Source of the DNA: Candidatus Parvarchaeota archaeon UBA446
GTDB lineage: Archaea; Nanobdellota; Nanobdellia; Parvarchaeales; Parvarchaeaceae
DNA: 20,405 nucleotides
Assembly: GCA_002503215.1 (NCBI GenBank)
Contig: DARG01000033.1
Span: 495-20,899 of the forward strand
Reading direction: 5' to 3'
This document shows, one piece after another, positions 1 to 7,120 of the stretch. Below the pieces are notes generated by a model that searched no databases, was not told the origin of the DNA, and saw only the letters and a list, made by a program, of their open reading frames with translations. The first letter of the stretch is position 1; each line of letters opens with the position of its first letter. The translations under genes were made by a program, and so were the position numbers.

Positions 1-21
1 TGCTGACTGTCCTTTTGCCAT
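1..21 (-). CDS. 5' end of a class III signal-peptide-like protein, cut by window edge
   Basis: Seven codons are visible reading leftward from the ATG at 21 and give MAKGQSA. The Lys-Gly-Gln start resembles an archaeal class III (prepilin) signal peptide, where cleavage falls after Gly and before the membrane helix; it also resembles the KGSSA start of the gene at 5124. A TATA-like tract lies about 26 nt upstream, as for the other leaderless genes here. The rest of the gene is outside the window, so the call rests on promoter position and seven residues. Confidence 0.45.
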
Positions 22-36
22 ATCTACTATAAAAAA

Positions 37-48
37 TATATATATTTA
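37..48 (-). promoter_or_regulatory. TATA-like box for the left-edge gene
   Basis: An alternating TA tract is centred about 24 nt before the ATG at 21. This spacing would start transcription at or next to the start codon and give a leaderless mRNA. Confidence 0.45.
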
Positions 49-92
49 ACTGTTTTTATACTTAGGATATAAAAATAATGATTTCCTATAAT

Positions 93-1079
93 TTAGTTAA
101 GAGTTGAGGTATACATAATTACATTATCTACTACATCAAATACTCCAAGTTTCTTTGTGTATCTTGGATCAGTTATTTCCGCTATTACCTTCCATTCTCC
201 AGCGGCGTAATCTGGCACTGCCGTGAAATAAGTATGTATCGGGTAATTTTTTCTTTCGTAATTAGATAAATGCTTCCACTTTTCCGACACTACAGTTTTA
301 ATATCTTTCTTGGATAAATCTAATTCCATGATGCACAGTCTGTTAGTTGTAGTTAATCCTCTAGTAAAAATCTCCTCTTTTGTACCTATTACAAATATTT
401 TATTGTTAAATTTGTATATACTCCCATCAAGTGCAAATATTGACTTTTGTTTTTTACCATTAAATGTCGGAATACCAGAATATTTCCATTTTATTCCATC
501 CGAACTGGTGTATAAAGTCGTAAAAAGCTTTTTATCTTTATCTATGTATGCCTTGCAGAGAGCGATATATCTGCCATTAAATATCCCAATATTACAGTCT
601 TTAACTGTATTGAAAGGTTCTTTAGGGTACATAACGATACCGCCGTTTATCCATTTACCAGAAGGTTTGTTTGCTATTAGAAGAAGGACAACCCACATGT
701 GCGGATATTTATTATCTATTAAGTCTATGGAAACATACATATAGAATTTACCTGTTTTAGGGTCTCTTATAATTTGCTGTGCCTCTATACTGGATATTTT
801 ATTTCCGATAAATTCTTCCATTTCCCTCCTGCTTATGGTTTTAATGCTACTAAAATCATAGCCGTTTTTTGAATGATATATTTCCACTTCATAACCTCTT
901 TTCTCGGCGGTTCTAGTTCTTGAAGTAAGCCAGTAATCCTTTCCATCTATAAGCAATGCACCTGCTCCTCTAAAAGAACCAGGTTTTTTGTTTGGAGGTT
1001 GCAATATTATTTTTTTGAACTTTAAATTTTCAAACATTTTATATATATCGTTTAATTCAAGGTGTTCTAAGGAGTACAT
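93..1079 (-). CDS. Predicted five-bladed beta-propeller protein, glycosidase-like
   Basis: This 328-residue protein has no signal peptide or membrane segment, so it is probably cytoplasmic. Aromatic and charged beta-strand blocks recur, for example DGKDYWLTSRTRT near residue 46, IIRDPKTGKFYMYVS near 103 and LYTSSDGIKWKYSG near 190. 'Display, then describe the sample' strands of the type SxDGxxW are typical of the sialidase and GH43/GH32/GH130 propeller folds. I cannot assign a substrate or a full catalytic acid set, so hydrolase activity is inference. The start at 1079 is supported by a TATA-like box 26 nt upstream. It is a single gene, with the divergent pilin-like gene at 1154 beyond its promoter. 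It might trim or remodel glycans, which would fit the sequon-rich proteins nearby, but it could also be a non-catalytic propeller. Confidence 0.5.
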   Translation of the reverse strand: MYSLEHLELNDIYKMFENLKFKKIILQPPNKKPGSFRGAGALLIDGKDYWLTSRTRTAEKRGYEVEIYHSKNGYDFSSIKTISRREMEEFIGNKISSIEAQQIIRDPKTGKFYMYVSIDLIDNKYPHMWVVLLLIANKPSGKWINGGIVMYPKEPFNTVKDCNIGIFNGRYIALCKAYIDKDKKLFTTLYTSSDGIKWKYSGIPTFNGKKQKSIFALDGSIYKFNNKIFVIGTKEEIFTRGLTTTNRLCIMELDLSKKDIKTVVSEKWKHLSNYERKNYPIHTYFTAVPDYAAGEWKVIAEITDPRYTKKLGVFDVVDNVIMYTSTLN

Positions 1080-1101
1080 ATCTATTTTACGTATTTTTTA
1101 C

Positions 1102-1110
1102 TTTAATATT
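1102..1110 (-). promoter_or_regulatory. TATA-like box for the beta-propeller gene
   Basis: Read leftward, the sequence is AATATTAAA, centred about 26 nt before the ATG at 1079. Leaderless initiation is inferred from the spacing. Confidence 0.4.
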
Positions 1111-1124
1111 TTACATATTTTTAA

Positions 1125-1137
1125 TTTTTATATAAAA
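1125..1137 (+). promoter_or_regulatory. TATA box for the pilin-like gene at 1154
   Basis: TTTTTATATAAAA is centred near 1130. It predicts a transcript start near 1155, which matches the internal ATG at 1154 and would exclude the in-frame ATG at 1139 from the mRNA. Confidence 0.55.
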
Positions 1138-1153
1138 GATGATTAAAATAGAC

Positions 1154-1594
1154 ATGAATAAAAAAGGACAAGAATCTCTTGAATTGATTATAGGATTCAG
1201 TATAGCTATGATTATTATAGGTTCTATTTTCTATATAATATTCACGTTTTATCCGGGTTTCATAAGCCCTACAACGAAGCCAAGCTATTCCGGATTTACC
1301 GGTTTTATAGTGCACCAGGGGTATATAGCATCTGACTCGCTGTATTACATTAATTTTCAGAATGTACTAAATGAAAACATAAAAATAGAAGGAGTTTCAA
1401 TAATTATAAATGGAGTGAATTACACCTCTTTTAAATGCTCTAAGACTTATCTCCCTGCATTGGAAACAACGAACTGTAATCTTACAGCTGTATCACTTGG
1501 AACTTCATTTACGGGTAATGGTTATATTTATTATACGCCAACAAACATTTCCTTTTCACCGGTTATTGCTGCTGCTGGGAGCGTTATAAACTAA
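1154..1594 (+). CDS. Pilin-like secreted protein with class III signal peptide
   Basis: Starting at the ATG at 1154 gives 146 residues beginning MNKKGQESLELIIGF. This is a textbook archaeal class III signal: a basic stretch, Gly as the cleavage position, Gln at +1, Ser at +3, Glu at +5, then a hydrophobic helix of about 20 residues. Such proteins are cut by a PibD/FlaK-type prepilin peptidase and assembled into pili or archaellum-like filaments. The rest is beta-rich, with two Cys (near residues 95 and 107) and three N-glycosylation sequons. An in-frame ATG at 1139 would add MIKID, but the TATA box position favours 1154. The exact filament type cannot be told. The gene is followed by eL15, which has its own promoter. 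Confidence 0.75.
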   Translation: MNKKGQESLELIIGFSIAMIIIGSIFYIIFTFYPGFISPTTKPSYSGFTGFIVHQGYIASDSLYYINFQNVLNENIKIEGVSIIINGVNYTSFKCSKTYLPALETTNCNLTAVSLGTSFTGNGYIYYTPTNISFSPVIAAAGSVIN

Positions 1595-1604
1595 AGAAGT
1601 TAGA

Positions 1605-1612
1605 TATTTATA
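1605..1612 (+). promoter_or_regulatory. TATA box for the eL15 gene
   Basis: TATTTATA is centred about 28 nt before the ATG at 1637. There is no Shine-Dalgarno motif before that ATG, consistent with a leaderless transcript. Confidence 0.5.
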
Positions 1613-1636
1613 CTTATAATCTTTAACATATTCTTT

Positions 1637-2044
1637 ATGGGATCATTCAAATATATACACGCAAATGAAATGGCGATGTACAAAAATGATATTAGAAAGA
1701 AAGAAATATTACAGGATGTAAGAAAACAGCCTATAATGACAAGAGTTGATAAACCTACAAAAATTACAAGAGCTAAATCTGTGGGCTATAAAGCAAAACA
1801 AGGGTATGTTGTTGTTAGAGTAAGAGTCGGAAAAGGTGATTTTAGAAGACCTCGACCAAACCATGCCAGGAGACCGAGTAAGAGCGGTATATACTACAAA
1901 TTAGCAGTTAGTAAGGAACAGATAGCAAGAAACAGAGTTTCCAAAGTATTTAAGAACATGAAAGTAGTGGGTTCGTATTTCCTTATAGAAGACGGAAAAA
2001 GCAAATGGTTTGAAGTAATCTTAGTAGATAAAACAAAAATATAA
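1637..2044 (+). CDS. rpl15e: 50S ribosomal protein eL15 (L15e), C-terminally short
   Basis: The 135 residues match the N-terminal and central parts of eL15. They include a short N-terminal SFKYI start, the RAKSVGYKAKQGYVVVRVRV block (residues 49-68), the basic arginine-rich segment and the VGSYFLIEDGKSKWFEVILVD block near the end. eL15 is a large-subunit rRNA-binding protein that threads basic tails into the 23S rRNA core. Family members are usually about 190 residues and continue well past the FEVILVD block, but here a stop follows five residues later. No continuation is visible in other frames, because the next gene's TATA box starts 10 nt after the stop. The truncation therefore looks natural and not like a frameshift. 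Identity is secure. Confidence 0.93.
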   Translation: MGSFKYIHANEMAMYKNDIRKKEILQDVRKQPIMTRVDKPTKITRAKSVGYKAKQGYVVVRVRVGKGDFRRPRPNHARRPSKSGIYYKLAVSKEQIARNRVSKVFKNMKVVGSYFLIEDGKSKWFEVILVDKTKI

Positions 2045-2054
2045 TATAAAAAAA

Positions 2055-2062
2055 GATTTAAA
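2055..2062 (+). promoter_or_regulatory. TATA box for the 2084-3640 surface-protein operon
   Basis: GATTTAAA, preceded by an A-rich stretch that could act as a BRE, is centred about 26 nt before the ATG at 2084. It would drive the three tightly packed genes up to 3640. Confidence 0.5.
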
Positions 2063-2083
2063 CCGATGTATACTAAAGATTGA

Positions 2084-2593
2084 ATGGATGTAGAGCAGTT
2101 TCTTTTTTTTGAGATCCTTATTGGAATAGTAATTTCACTTACAATGTTCTTCCTTTTTTATGGGAATTACTCCTCCATATTTCCTATAGGCTGCGATTCT
2201 TCGACAAATATCCTTCAAAATCAGTTCACTAGCGCCGAATATGGGTACACTAACAGAATGGAGGGAACTCCTCTTTTTAGATGCTACCTAACAAATGCCT
2301 GTTTTGATGCCGCAACTGCTCATCAGACATGTATAACTCACTGGTGTTACTATTATAATTTCGTAAATGGAAAAGGAAACCAGGCAGCCGTACAGAATTG
2401 TATAGGTAATCCTAACTCTACAATAGTCAGCGCATGTAGTGTTGTATCCCCTACAAATACTGCGGATCTTGAGAGCTGTGCAGACAGCACTATAGTCGCA
2501 AACAATGCAACAGACATACAGAATTGTGACATAAGCAATCCTTCATGCATTTCGGGAGATGGCCCATACTGCCCTGCATGTGCCCAGCAGTAA
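2084..2593 (+). CDS. Cys-rich membrane-anchored surface protein
   Basis: I do not recognise a family. The 169-residue protein opens with an acidic MDVEQ start and one hydrophobic segment (about residues 6-27), followed by a domain containing 12 cysteines and three N-glycosylation sequons. The C-terminal third is especially Cys-dense, ending in CPACAQQ. The layout suggests an N-terminal anchor with the rest outside the membrane, and the cysteines probably form disulfides. There is no class III cleavage motif, although Glu at residue 4 and again at residue 10 near the helix start recalls the pilin pattern. It is first of three genes: the next ATG lies 1 nt after this stop, and the third overlaps the second. 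Function is unknown. The most plausible role is a component of a surface structure, together with its two neighbours. Confidence 0.72.
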   Translation: MDVEQFLFFEILIGIVISLTMFFLFYGNYSSIFPIGCDSSTNILQNQFTSAEYGYTNRMEGTPLFRCYLTNACFDAATAHQTCITHWCYYYNFVNGKGNQAAVQNCIGNPNSTIVSACSVVSPTNTADLESCADSTIVANNATDIQNCDISNPSCISGDGPYCPACAQQ

Positions 2594-2594
2594 T

Positions 2595-2753
2595 ATGAAT
2601 AATAAAGCAAGTGTAGAATGGCGTTTGATATGGATTATGTTAGTAATAATAACCGCCATAATGGCAATAGCATTGGTAGTTTTACTATTTTATACCAGTT
2701 CTCACGGAGCTTCTCCATTTTCTTATTTTGGTAATCTACTAGGAGGGTCATAA
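2595..2753 (+). CDS. 52-residue single-span membrane protein
   Basis: The ATG at 2595, 1 nt after the previous stop, gives MNNKASVEWRLIW followed by one long hydrophobic segment (about residues 11-33) and a short Gly/Ser-rich tail. An upstream in-frame codon at 2559 would overlap the preceding gene and is not needed. The KASVE start resembles a class III signal with Lys in place of Gln and Glu near +5, but I see no clear cleavage Gly. The size, N-terminus and layout match the four mini-membrane proteins at 7729-8374, particularly the MNNKG start of the one at 8032. A Shine-Dalgarno motif inside its end serves the next gene. It is probably a small partner of the anchored Cys-rich proteins; the function is unknown. 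Confidence 0.7.
   Translation: MNNKASVEWRLIWIMLVIITAIMAIALVVLLFYTSSHGASPFSYFGNLLGGS
2742..2747 (+). promoter_or_regulatory. Shine-Dalgarno motif for the gene at 2753
   Basis: GGAGGG lies 5 nt before the ATG at 2753. It is one of few clear Shine-Dalgarno motifs in the window and sits at an internal operon position, where a leaderless start is not possible. Confidence 0.6.
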
Positions 2754-3640
2754 TGGAGGAAGGAATCCTTCTTACTATAGTTTTTGTAATATTTGTAGTA
2801 ATAGCGGCAATAATATTAACGGTAGTCTCTTTTTCGCTTATAACTTCATTCGGAACACTTGGCTTTGGGCTTAACTGTTTTACATCTTTTACACAATACA
2901 AAATTGTGAACACTTTTCTTGCGCCTTTTACTGGAATTACTTCCGCTTTGGGAATTTCAAATATAGCTGTTAGTCCGACTCAGTCTTCACAGGTTCAAAA
3001 GAATTGCCTGCAGAATACAAACATAGATGAAAACTCTGTTTCTGGTTTCGCATCGCAGTTCTATACACAAGCATCTTCATGCTTTTCTCTATTTGCTAGC
3101 GGAAATGCGGCAGTTGGCTCAGATATCATTTCAGCGAAGAACCTTAACCAAATGTTCAATTGTTATGACGGATCAATAATTACATCAAACGATGTAAATT
3201 ATTCATCAATAATAAGTTATATCGACACAAATTACAATGGTAGTTATCCTCTCCAAATAGTTTTTATAACGAATGGGAGTAATGGAAACGCACAATACGC
3301 TTCTCCGTCTGATAAACTTATTAACGGCAGTTATATCGTAACTTATTTCGGTTATCCTAGTAAAGGTACAAACAACTGCCAGATAAGTTTCAAAGACCAG
3401 TGTACTTATACATCGGAATATGATCAACCCATAATAAGCAATAAAAATTCCTGTAATAATCTAAACCAGACAACCAACAGCACATTTGAAACAGTCAGCT
3501 CTCTTAGCAATGGCAATCCATCTAAAAGCATAATAAACGAAAATTCCGGCTGTGATTATTATGTTCCTCTGTGCGGAAAACTTAGTAATTACATGGTATA
3601 CAGTCAAAGCAGAGTATTTGTATGTATACCTCAGAGTTGA
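2753..3640 (+). CDS. Cys-rich, sequon-rich membrane-anchored surface protein
   Basis: This 295-residue protein has a two-acid start (MEEG), a strongly hydrophobic helix at about residues 5-32 and an extracytoplasmic-type domain with 10 cysteines and six N-glycosylation sequons. The composition is rich in Asn, Ser, Thr and Gln, as in archaeal exported proteins. I recognise no known fold. Its ATG overlaps the preceding stop by one base (TAATG) and is preceded by a good Shine-Dalgarno, so it is translationally coupled. The gene pair downstream (3682, 5124) encodes proteins of the same style behind its own promoter. The membrane-anchor-plus-disulfide layout is seen directly; a role in a surface assembly is inference. 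Confidence 0.72.
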   Translation: MEEGILLTIVFVIFVVIAAIILTVVSFSLITSFGTLGFGLNCFTSFTQYKIVNTFLAPFTGITSALGISNIAVSPTQSSQVQKNCLQNTNIDENSVSGFASQFYTQASSCFSLFASGNAAVGSDIISAKNLNQMFNCYDGSIITSNDVNYSSIISYIDTNYNGSYPLQIVFITNGSNGNAQYASPSDKLINGSYIVTYFGYPSKGTNNCQISFKDQCTYTSEYDQPIISNKNSCNNLNQTTNSTFETVSSLSNGNPSKSIINENSGCDYYVPLCGKLSNYMVYSQSRVFVCIPQS

Positions 3641-3651
3641 ATATATAGATA

Positions 3652-3663
3652 CTATTTATTTTA
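3652..3663 (+). promoter_or_regulatory. TATA-like box for the gene at 3682
   Basis: CTATTTATTTTA is centred about 25 nt before the ATG at 3682, again with leaderless spacing. It would separate 3682-5597 from the 2084-3640 unit, which ends only 12 nt upstream. Confidence 0.45.
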
Positions 3664-3681
3664 TTGAATGATTAATTAGAT

Positions 3682-5142
3682 ATGGCAGAGACCCCCGGAG
3701 AATCATTTATATTCATAATTTTTGCCGTTATCGTTATAATAGTAATAGTAGCCGTAGCTGGCTATTTGCTTTTAGTAGGAGTAAATCTTTCAAATAGCAG
3801 TATATGTCATGTAAGTGCAGAATTTACTAATTTTTATTATAATGGGTTATGTGTATCTAACTTTTTCTGTATTAGCGGTGCACTTAAAAGCGCAGGAATA
3901 TCGCCACCTCTTTTCGGATGCACTACTGCAACTAGCGCATATAGCTCTGGATCAACAGCATCACAAGTTTTTGCAGGTACTTCTACACTTGCTACATCAT
4001 GCTGGAATGAGTACGGCGCTCAACAAGGTTTAACAGTTCTACCAAATAGCCCAGCAACATGCGGTGTAATAGATGTAAATACTAATCAAAATTTAACTAT
4101 AAACAACCTAACGCAGTACCTTGAGACTAATACTTACACCACGCAAGTAAGCTGCTTAAACCATACAGCTGTACAATCCTGCTCCGACCCAATATCCTCA
4201 AGCAATCCCAATGGTTTTACATGTGATATTAATCAACCAAGTATCTGCGAAGCTACATCATCAAGTTATTTCCAATGTAGAGATACAGCAGGTTATTCAT
4301 TTACGCCAAGTTATATACCTCTTAACGGTACTACTTTTCCGAACGCAGCTGCAAACATGACAGCTGATCTTTGTGAAGCTTCACAGGGCTGTTCGTTTAA
4401 CACTAAACTTGGAACATGCGCTAACTCTACGGGAAACACGCAAGTCTGTACTGATCTTTACACTAATTTCTGCAGCGGAAACAACTGTACCGTTCAGTAC
4501 AATAGTGTGGTAAATCAATATTCCGCACCTCCGTCATGCACTCTCACAGAACCGGTAAAAAGCACTTCTATAATAAATGAATCTTATGCGGATTACCTTA
4601 GACCCGGGACTAACCTTATATTCAGCTTTAAAAATCTAAGCAATGATAGTCAGAATGGATTTGTAGATCCTAACAGCAGTAAATCGATAAATCACGCACA
4701 ACTTTATATAGTTTATTTAAATTCGCTTGTTGGGACTAGATTTGCGCCTAACAGTATAAGCCTTCCTAGTGAATGCGAACCGGCTACATTCCTAAACAAT
4801 TACCCTACTGCAGGTATAGAAGATGAATGTAGTCGTGCCGTAGTCTCGGGAGTTGCCGCAGATGTTCTTTCTCCTTCAACTAGTGGGATAATAGCTGGTA
4901 CAGCACTGGCAGGGTTCACTACGGCAGAATGTTATAATAATACAATATGTAAAGATGATATCGCTCCAAACGCAGCTATATATACAAAAAAGGTTCTTTA
5001 TGGCGCGATAGCTGCTACTGGGTTAGAGCAATGTGCGCAATCCATATTCTATTTCTTTGATTCGCTTCCACAAGAGATAAGCCATACAAAAAACTATTTT
5101 CTAGGTAGAGATGTTATGTATATATGCGCAGTAACAAAATAA
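3682..5142 (+). CDS. Large Cys-rich membrane-anchored surface protein
   Basis: The 486 residues start MAETPGESFIFIIF, with one hydrophobic helix (about 8-33) and then a long external-type domain with 24 cysteines and about 14 N-glycosylation sequons by my count. Cysteines are spaced through the whole chain, densest at residues 165-300, where spacing looks repeat-like (short loops between single Cys). Such density implies disulfide bonding outside the cytoplasm. PGES before the helix loosely recalls a class III cleavage site with Gly at -1 and Glu at +1, but it is not canonical. I recognise no known domain. It is co-transcribed with the pilin-like gene at 5124, which overlaps its last 19 nt. 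With the proteins at 2084 and 2753 it forms a set of Cys-rich anchored proteins. The function is unknown; adhesion or an S-layer/pilus-associated role is possible. Confidence 0.75.
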   Translation: MAETPGESFIFIIFAVIVIIVIVAVAGYLLLVGVNLSNSSICHVSAEFTNFYYNGLCVSNFFCISGALKSAGISPPLFGCTTATSAYSSGSTASQVFAGTSTLATSCWNEYGAQQGLTVLPNSPATCGVIDVNTNQNLTINNLTQYLETNTYTTQVSCLNHTAVQSCSDPISSSNPNGFTCDINQPSICEATSSSYFQCRDTAGYSFTPSYIPLNGTTFPNAAANMTADLCEASQGCSFNTKLGTCANSTGNTQVCTDLYTNFCSGNNCTVQYNSVVNQYSAPPSCTLTEPVKSTSIINESYADYLRPGTNLIFSFKNLSNDSQNGFVDPNSSKSINHAQLYIVYLNSLVGTRFAPNSISLPSECEPATFLNNYPTAGIEDECSRAVVSGVAADVLSPSTSGIIAGTALAGFTTAECYNNTICKDDIAPNAAIYTKKVLYGAIAATGLEQCAQSIFYFFDSLPQEISHTKNYFLGRDVMYICAVTK

Positions 5143-5597
5143 AGGGATCGAGTGCGATAGAAACGTTCATTGTAATAATCCTGTTTATCTCATTTTTAGT
5201 ACTTGGGGTCGTTATAGCAAGTTCCGTATTTCATTTTTCGCTTTTGCCCACAGGGATTGTTTCTACTGGAACTGGTAACCCAGTACCTTGTAGTGTAAAC
5301 ATTACGAATTTAAGTACTGCTTCAAAACCTAATGTATTCCATGTATCCGTATCTGATGGTGCAGTTGGTCTTGTATACAAAGTATATATGAATAATATAA
5401 TAGCATCTGATCCTGGCAAAATAGAACTCGTTGGAAATTATTCTGTTGGCACAAGCAGTTTCTCTAAAACTTTTACACCAGTTGATCTATCTACAAATAC
5501 TGTTATTATAGGTAACACCTCTGGAAGCAACGTGTCTGTAGATGGTATAGTTTATAAAGCTGGAGGAAAATGTGAAGATGAGATATTTGGATCTTAA
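5124..5597 (+). CDS. Pilin-like secreted protein with class III-type signal
   Basis: This 157-residue protein starts MRSNKIKGSSAIETFIVI. Basic residues are followed by Gly, then Ser at +1 and Glu at +5 at the front of a hydrophobic helix (about residues 14-36). This is a class III signal peptide with Ser in place of the usual Gln. The mature part is beta-rich, has two Cys (near residues 53 and 152) and five N-glycosylation sequons. The start codon lies inside the preceding gene (19-nt overlap), implying translational coupling, so it probably works with the large Cys-rich protein. The stop is shared with the converging helicase gene through a TTAA at 5594-5597. Pilin-like export is well supported; the partner assembly is inferred. 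Confidence 0.7.
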   Translation: MRSNKIKGSSAIETFIVIILFISFLVLGVVIASSVFHFSLLPTGIVSTGTGNPVPCSVNITNLSTASKPNVFHVSVSDGAVGLVYKVYMNNIIASDPGKIELVGNYSVGTSSFSKTFTPVDLSTNTVIIGNTSGSNVSVDGIVYKAGGKCEDEIFGS

Positions 5598-7120
5598 GCA
5601 AATGGATTAAGCGTGCCATCTTGTTTTATATTTTCCGGATTTTCCTGTATGTTTTTTATTATTTTCTTCATGCTTTTCTCTCTTCTTTTGGATAGCCAAT
5701 AGTAACTTTCGTCGTTGGTTCCTTTTGTTATCAATATGAATACTTTTCCTGCTGCAAACCTTCCAACTCTGCCTCTTCTTTGTATGTTTCTTATTGCACT
5801 TGGTATTGTCTCATAAAATACTGCGATATCAACCCCTCTTATTGACATACCTTCTTCACTAACACTTGTAGAAACTAATACATTGTATACGCCAGACTCG
5901 AAATCACTTATTATATTTACCTGCTCTTTTTGTGACAAACCTCCCTTTCCTTGTCCTATAAACCTTACTGGTCTTATATTTTCCATGGAACTTATCCTCG
6001 AGTATATTGCGTCGACTGTGTCTCTATATTGCGCGAATATTATTGCCTTCTTATCTTCTGAAAAGTTATTTTTAAGAAGTTGTACGAGTTGCTCTAATTT
6101 TGGATGTTCTATACCCTTTTTTAGTAAATCCTCAGTTTTCTCTTTGATTTGAAGAAATTTTGGATCCGATACTAATTCTTTATCCGTTTTTGCTTTACCT
6201 TTTTCTATTTTTACTAAAAAATTAAAAAAAGCGGAAAGGCTCTGAGTACTGACAAGCCCATATGCATGATATAATTTCATTAGCTTTGATGTTAGGATTA
6301 TACCTCTTATCAAGTAGAACGAACGCCTGCCGCTGAACATCTGTTTTTGTAAGCTTTTCTGTAAAAGCAGTATAGTCACCCGATTTATCCTGCTCTGCTG
6401 TACGTTTTTAAGCAAACCTGAACTTTGCAGTTCTAGTATAGCGCTGTTTATCATTTCTTTTACTTTAATTGAAAGATCTGCTATCTCCAATGGCATATTG
6501 ACTGTAATCACTTCCACTTCTTTTTTCTCTATATAAGGAGAAACATCTGGATCCTCTTCTGATCTTATCTCTACGTTCGTTATTCCCAGGTTATTACATA
6601 TTGTTCTTATTTTCTCTCTTTCGGATGCAGGAGAGGCCGTTAAACCAAGTATAAGAGGATGTGCACTTCCAGTTGTGTAATCCTTTGCAATCTTAACATA
6701 AGAGTAATTGCCAACGGTGTGATGTGCCTCGTCGACGATAAGCAGACTAAAAGATGAGAAGTCTATAACCTCATTTTTTATGTCGTTTTCAATTGTTTGA
6801 GGAGTAGCAAATATCAATTGATTTTCCAGATACATCTCGGATCTTTTTTTGCTAGATACTGAGCCACTTGCCGTGCCTATCTTAATATCCATAATATTAG
6901 AGAAGGTCTTCATATGCTGGTTTATAAGCGGTTTTGTTGGAGCCAAAAAAAGGACCTTTGAATTTGGATATTTCTCCAGCCGATAATCTGCAAGCATAGC
7001 ACTTATGATTGTCTTACCTAACCCTGTAGGAAGCACTACTAAAGTATTACCTGATTTACAGGTCTCAAATATATTTTTCTGATATTCTCTGTCGTCTATT
7101 TTTTTCGTAAAAAATGTCAT
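5594..7120 (-). CDS. hef: Hef/FANCM-type superfamily 2 DNA helicase, helicase domain only
   Basis: The 508 residues carry the full SF2 motif set: Walker A PTGLGKT (31-37), PTKPL (61-65), DEAH (130-133), TASP (161-164) and QRRGRVGR (447-454). The helical insert between the RecA lobes and this motif spelling are typical of archaeal Hef and its relatives (FANCM, Fml1, MDA5-like). Hef unwinds and remodels branched or stalled replication forks. Euryarchaeal Hef normally continues into an XPF-type ERCC4 nuclease plus HhH domain, near 750 residues, but this protein stops after the helicase region and lacks them. The start abuts the GINS51 stop with no gap, so the two are co-transcribed. The stop overlaps the convergent gene by 4 nt. 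A role in fork repair together with replication factors is likely. Confidence 0.85.
   Translation of the reverse strand: MTFFTKKIDDREYQKNIFETCKSGNTLVVLPTGLGKTIISAMLADYRLEKYPNSKVLFLAPTKPLINQHMKTFSNIMDIKIGTASGSVSSKKRSEMYLENQLIFATPQTIENDIKNEVIDFSSFSLLIVDEAHHTVGNYSYVKIAKDYTTGSAHPLILGLTASPASEREKIRTICNNLGITNVEIRSEEDPDVSPYIEKKEVEVITVNMPLEIADLSIKVKEMINSAILELQSSGLLKNVQQSRINRVTILLLQKSLQKQMFSGRRSFYLIRGIILTSKLMKLYHAYGLVSTQSLSAFFNFLVKIEKGKAKTDKELVSDPKFLQIKEKTEDLLKKGIEHPKLEQLVQLLKNNFSEDKKAIIFAQYRDTVDAIYSRISSMENIRPVRFIGQGKGGLSQKEQVNIISDFESGVYNVLVSTSVSEEGMSIRGVDIAVFYETIPSAIRNIQRRGRVGRFAAGKVFILITKGTNDESYYWLSKRREKSMKKIIKNIQENPENIKQDGTLNPFA

Noticed and set aside
1121..1315. Leftward frame of 64 codons opposite the pilin-like gene
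   Set aside because: It lies antisense to a well-supported class III signal-peptide gene, with no matching promoter.
5883..6152. Rightward frame of 89 codons inside the helicase gene
   Set aside because: It is a shadow of the helicase gene on the other strand, with no promoter or recognisable features.
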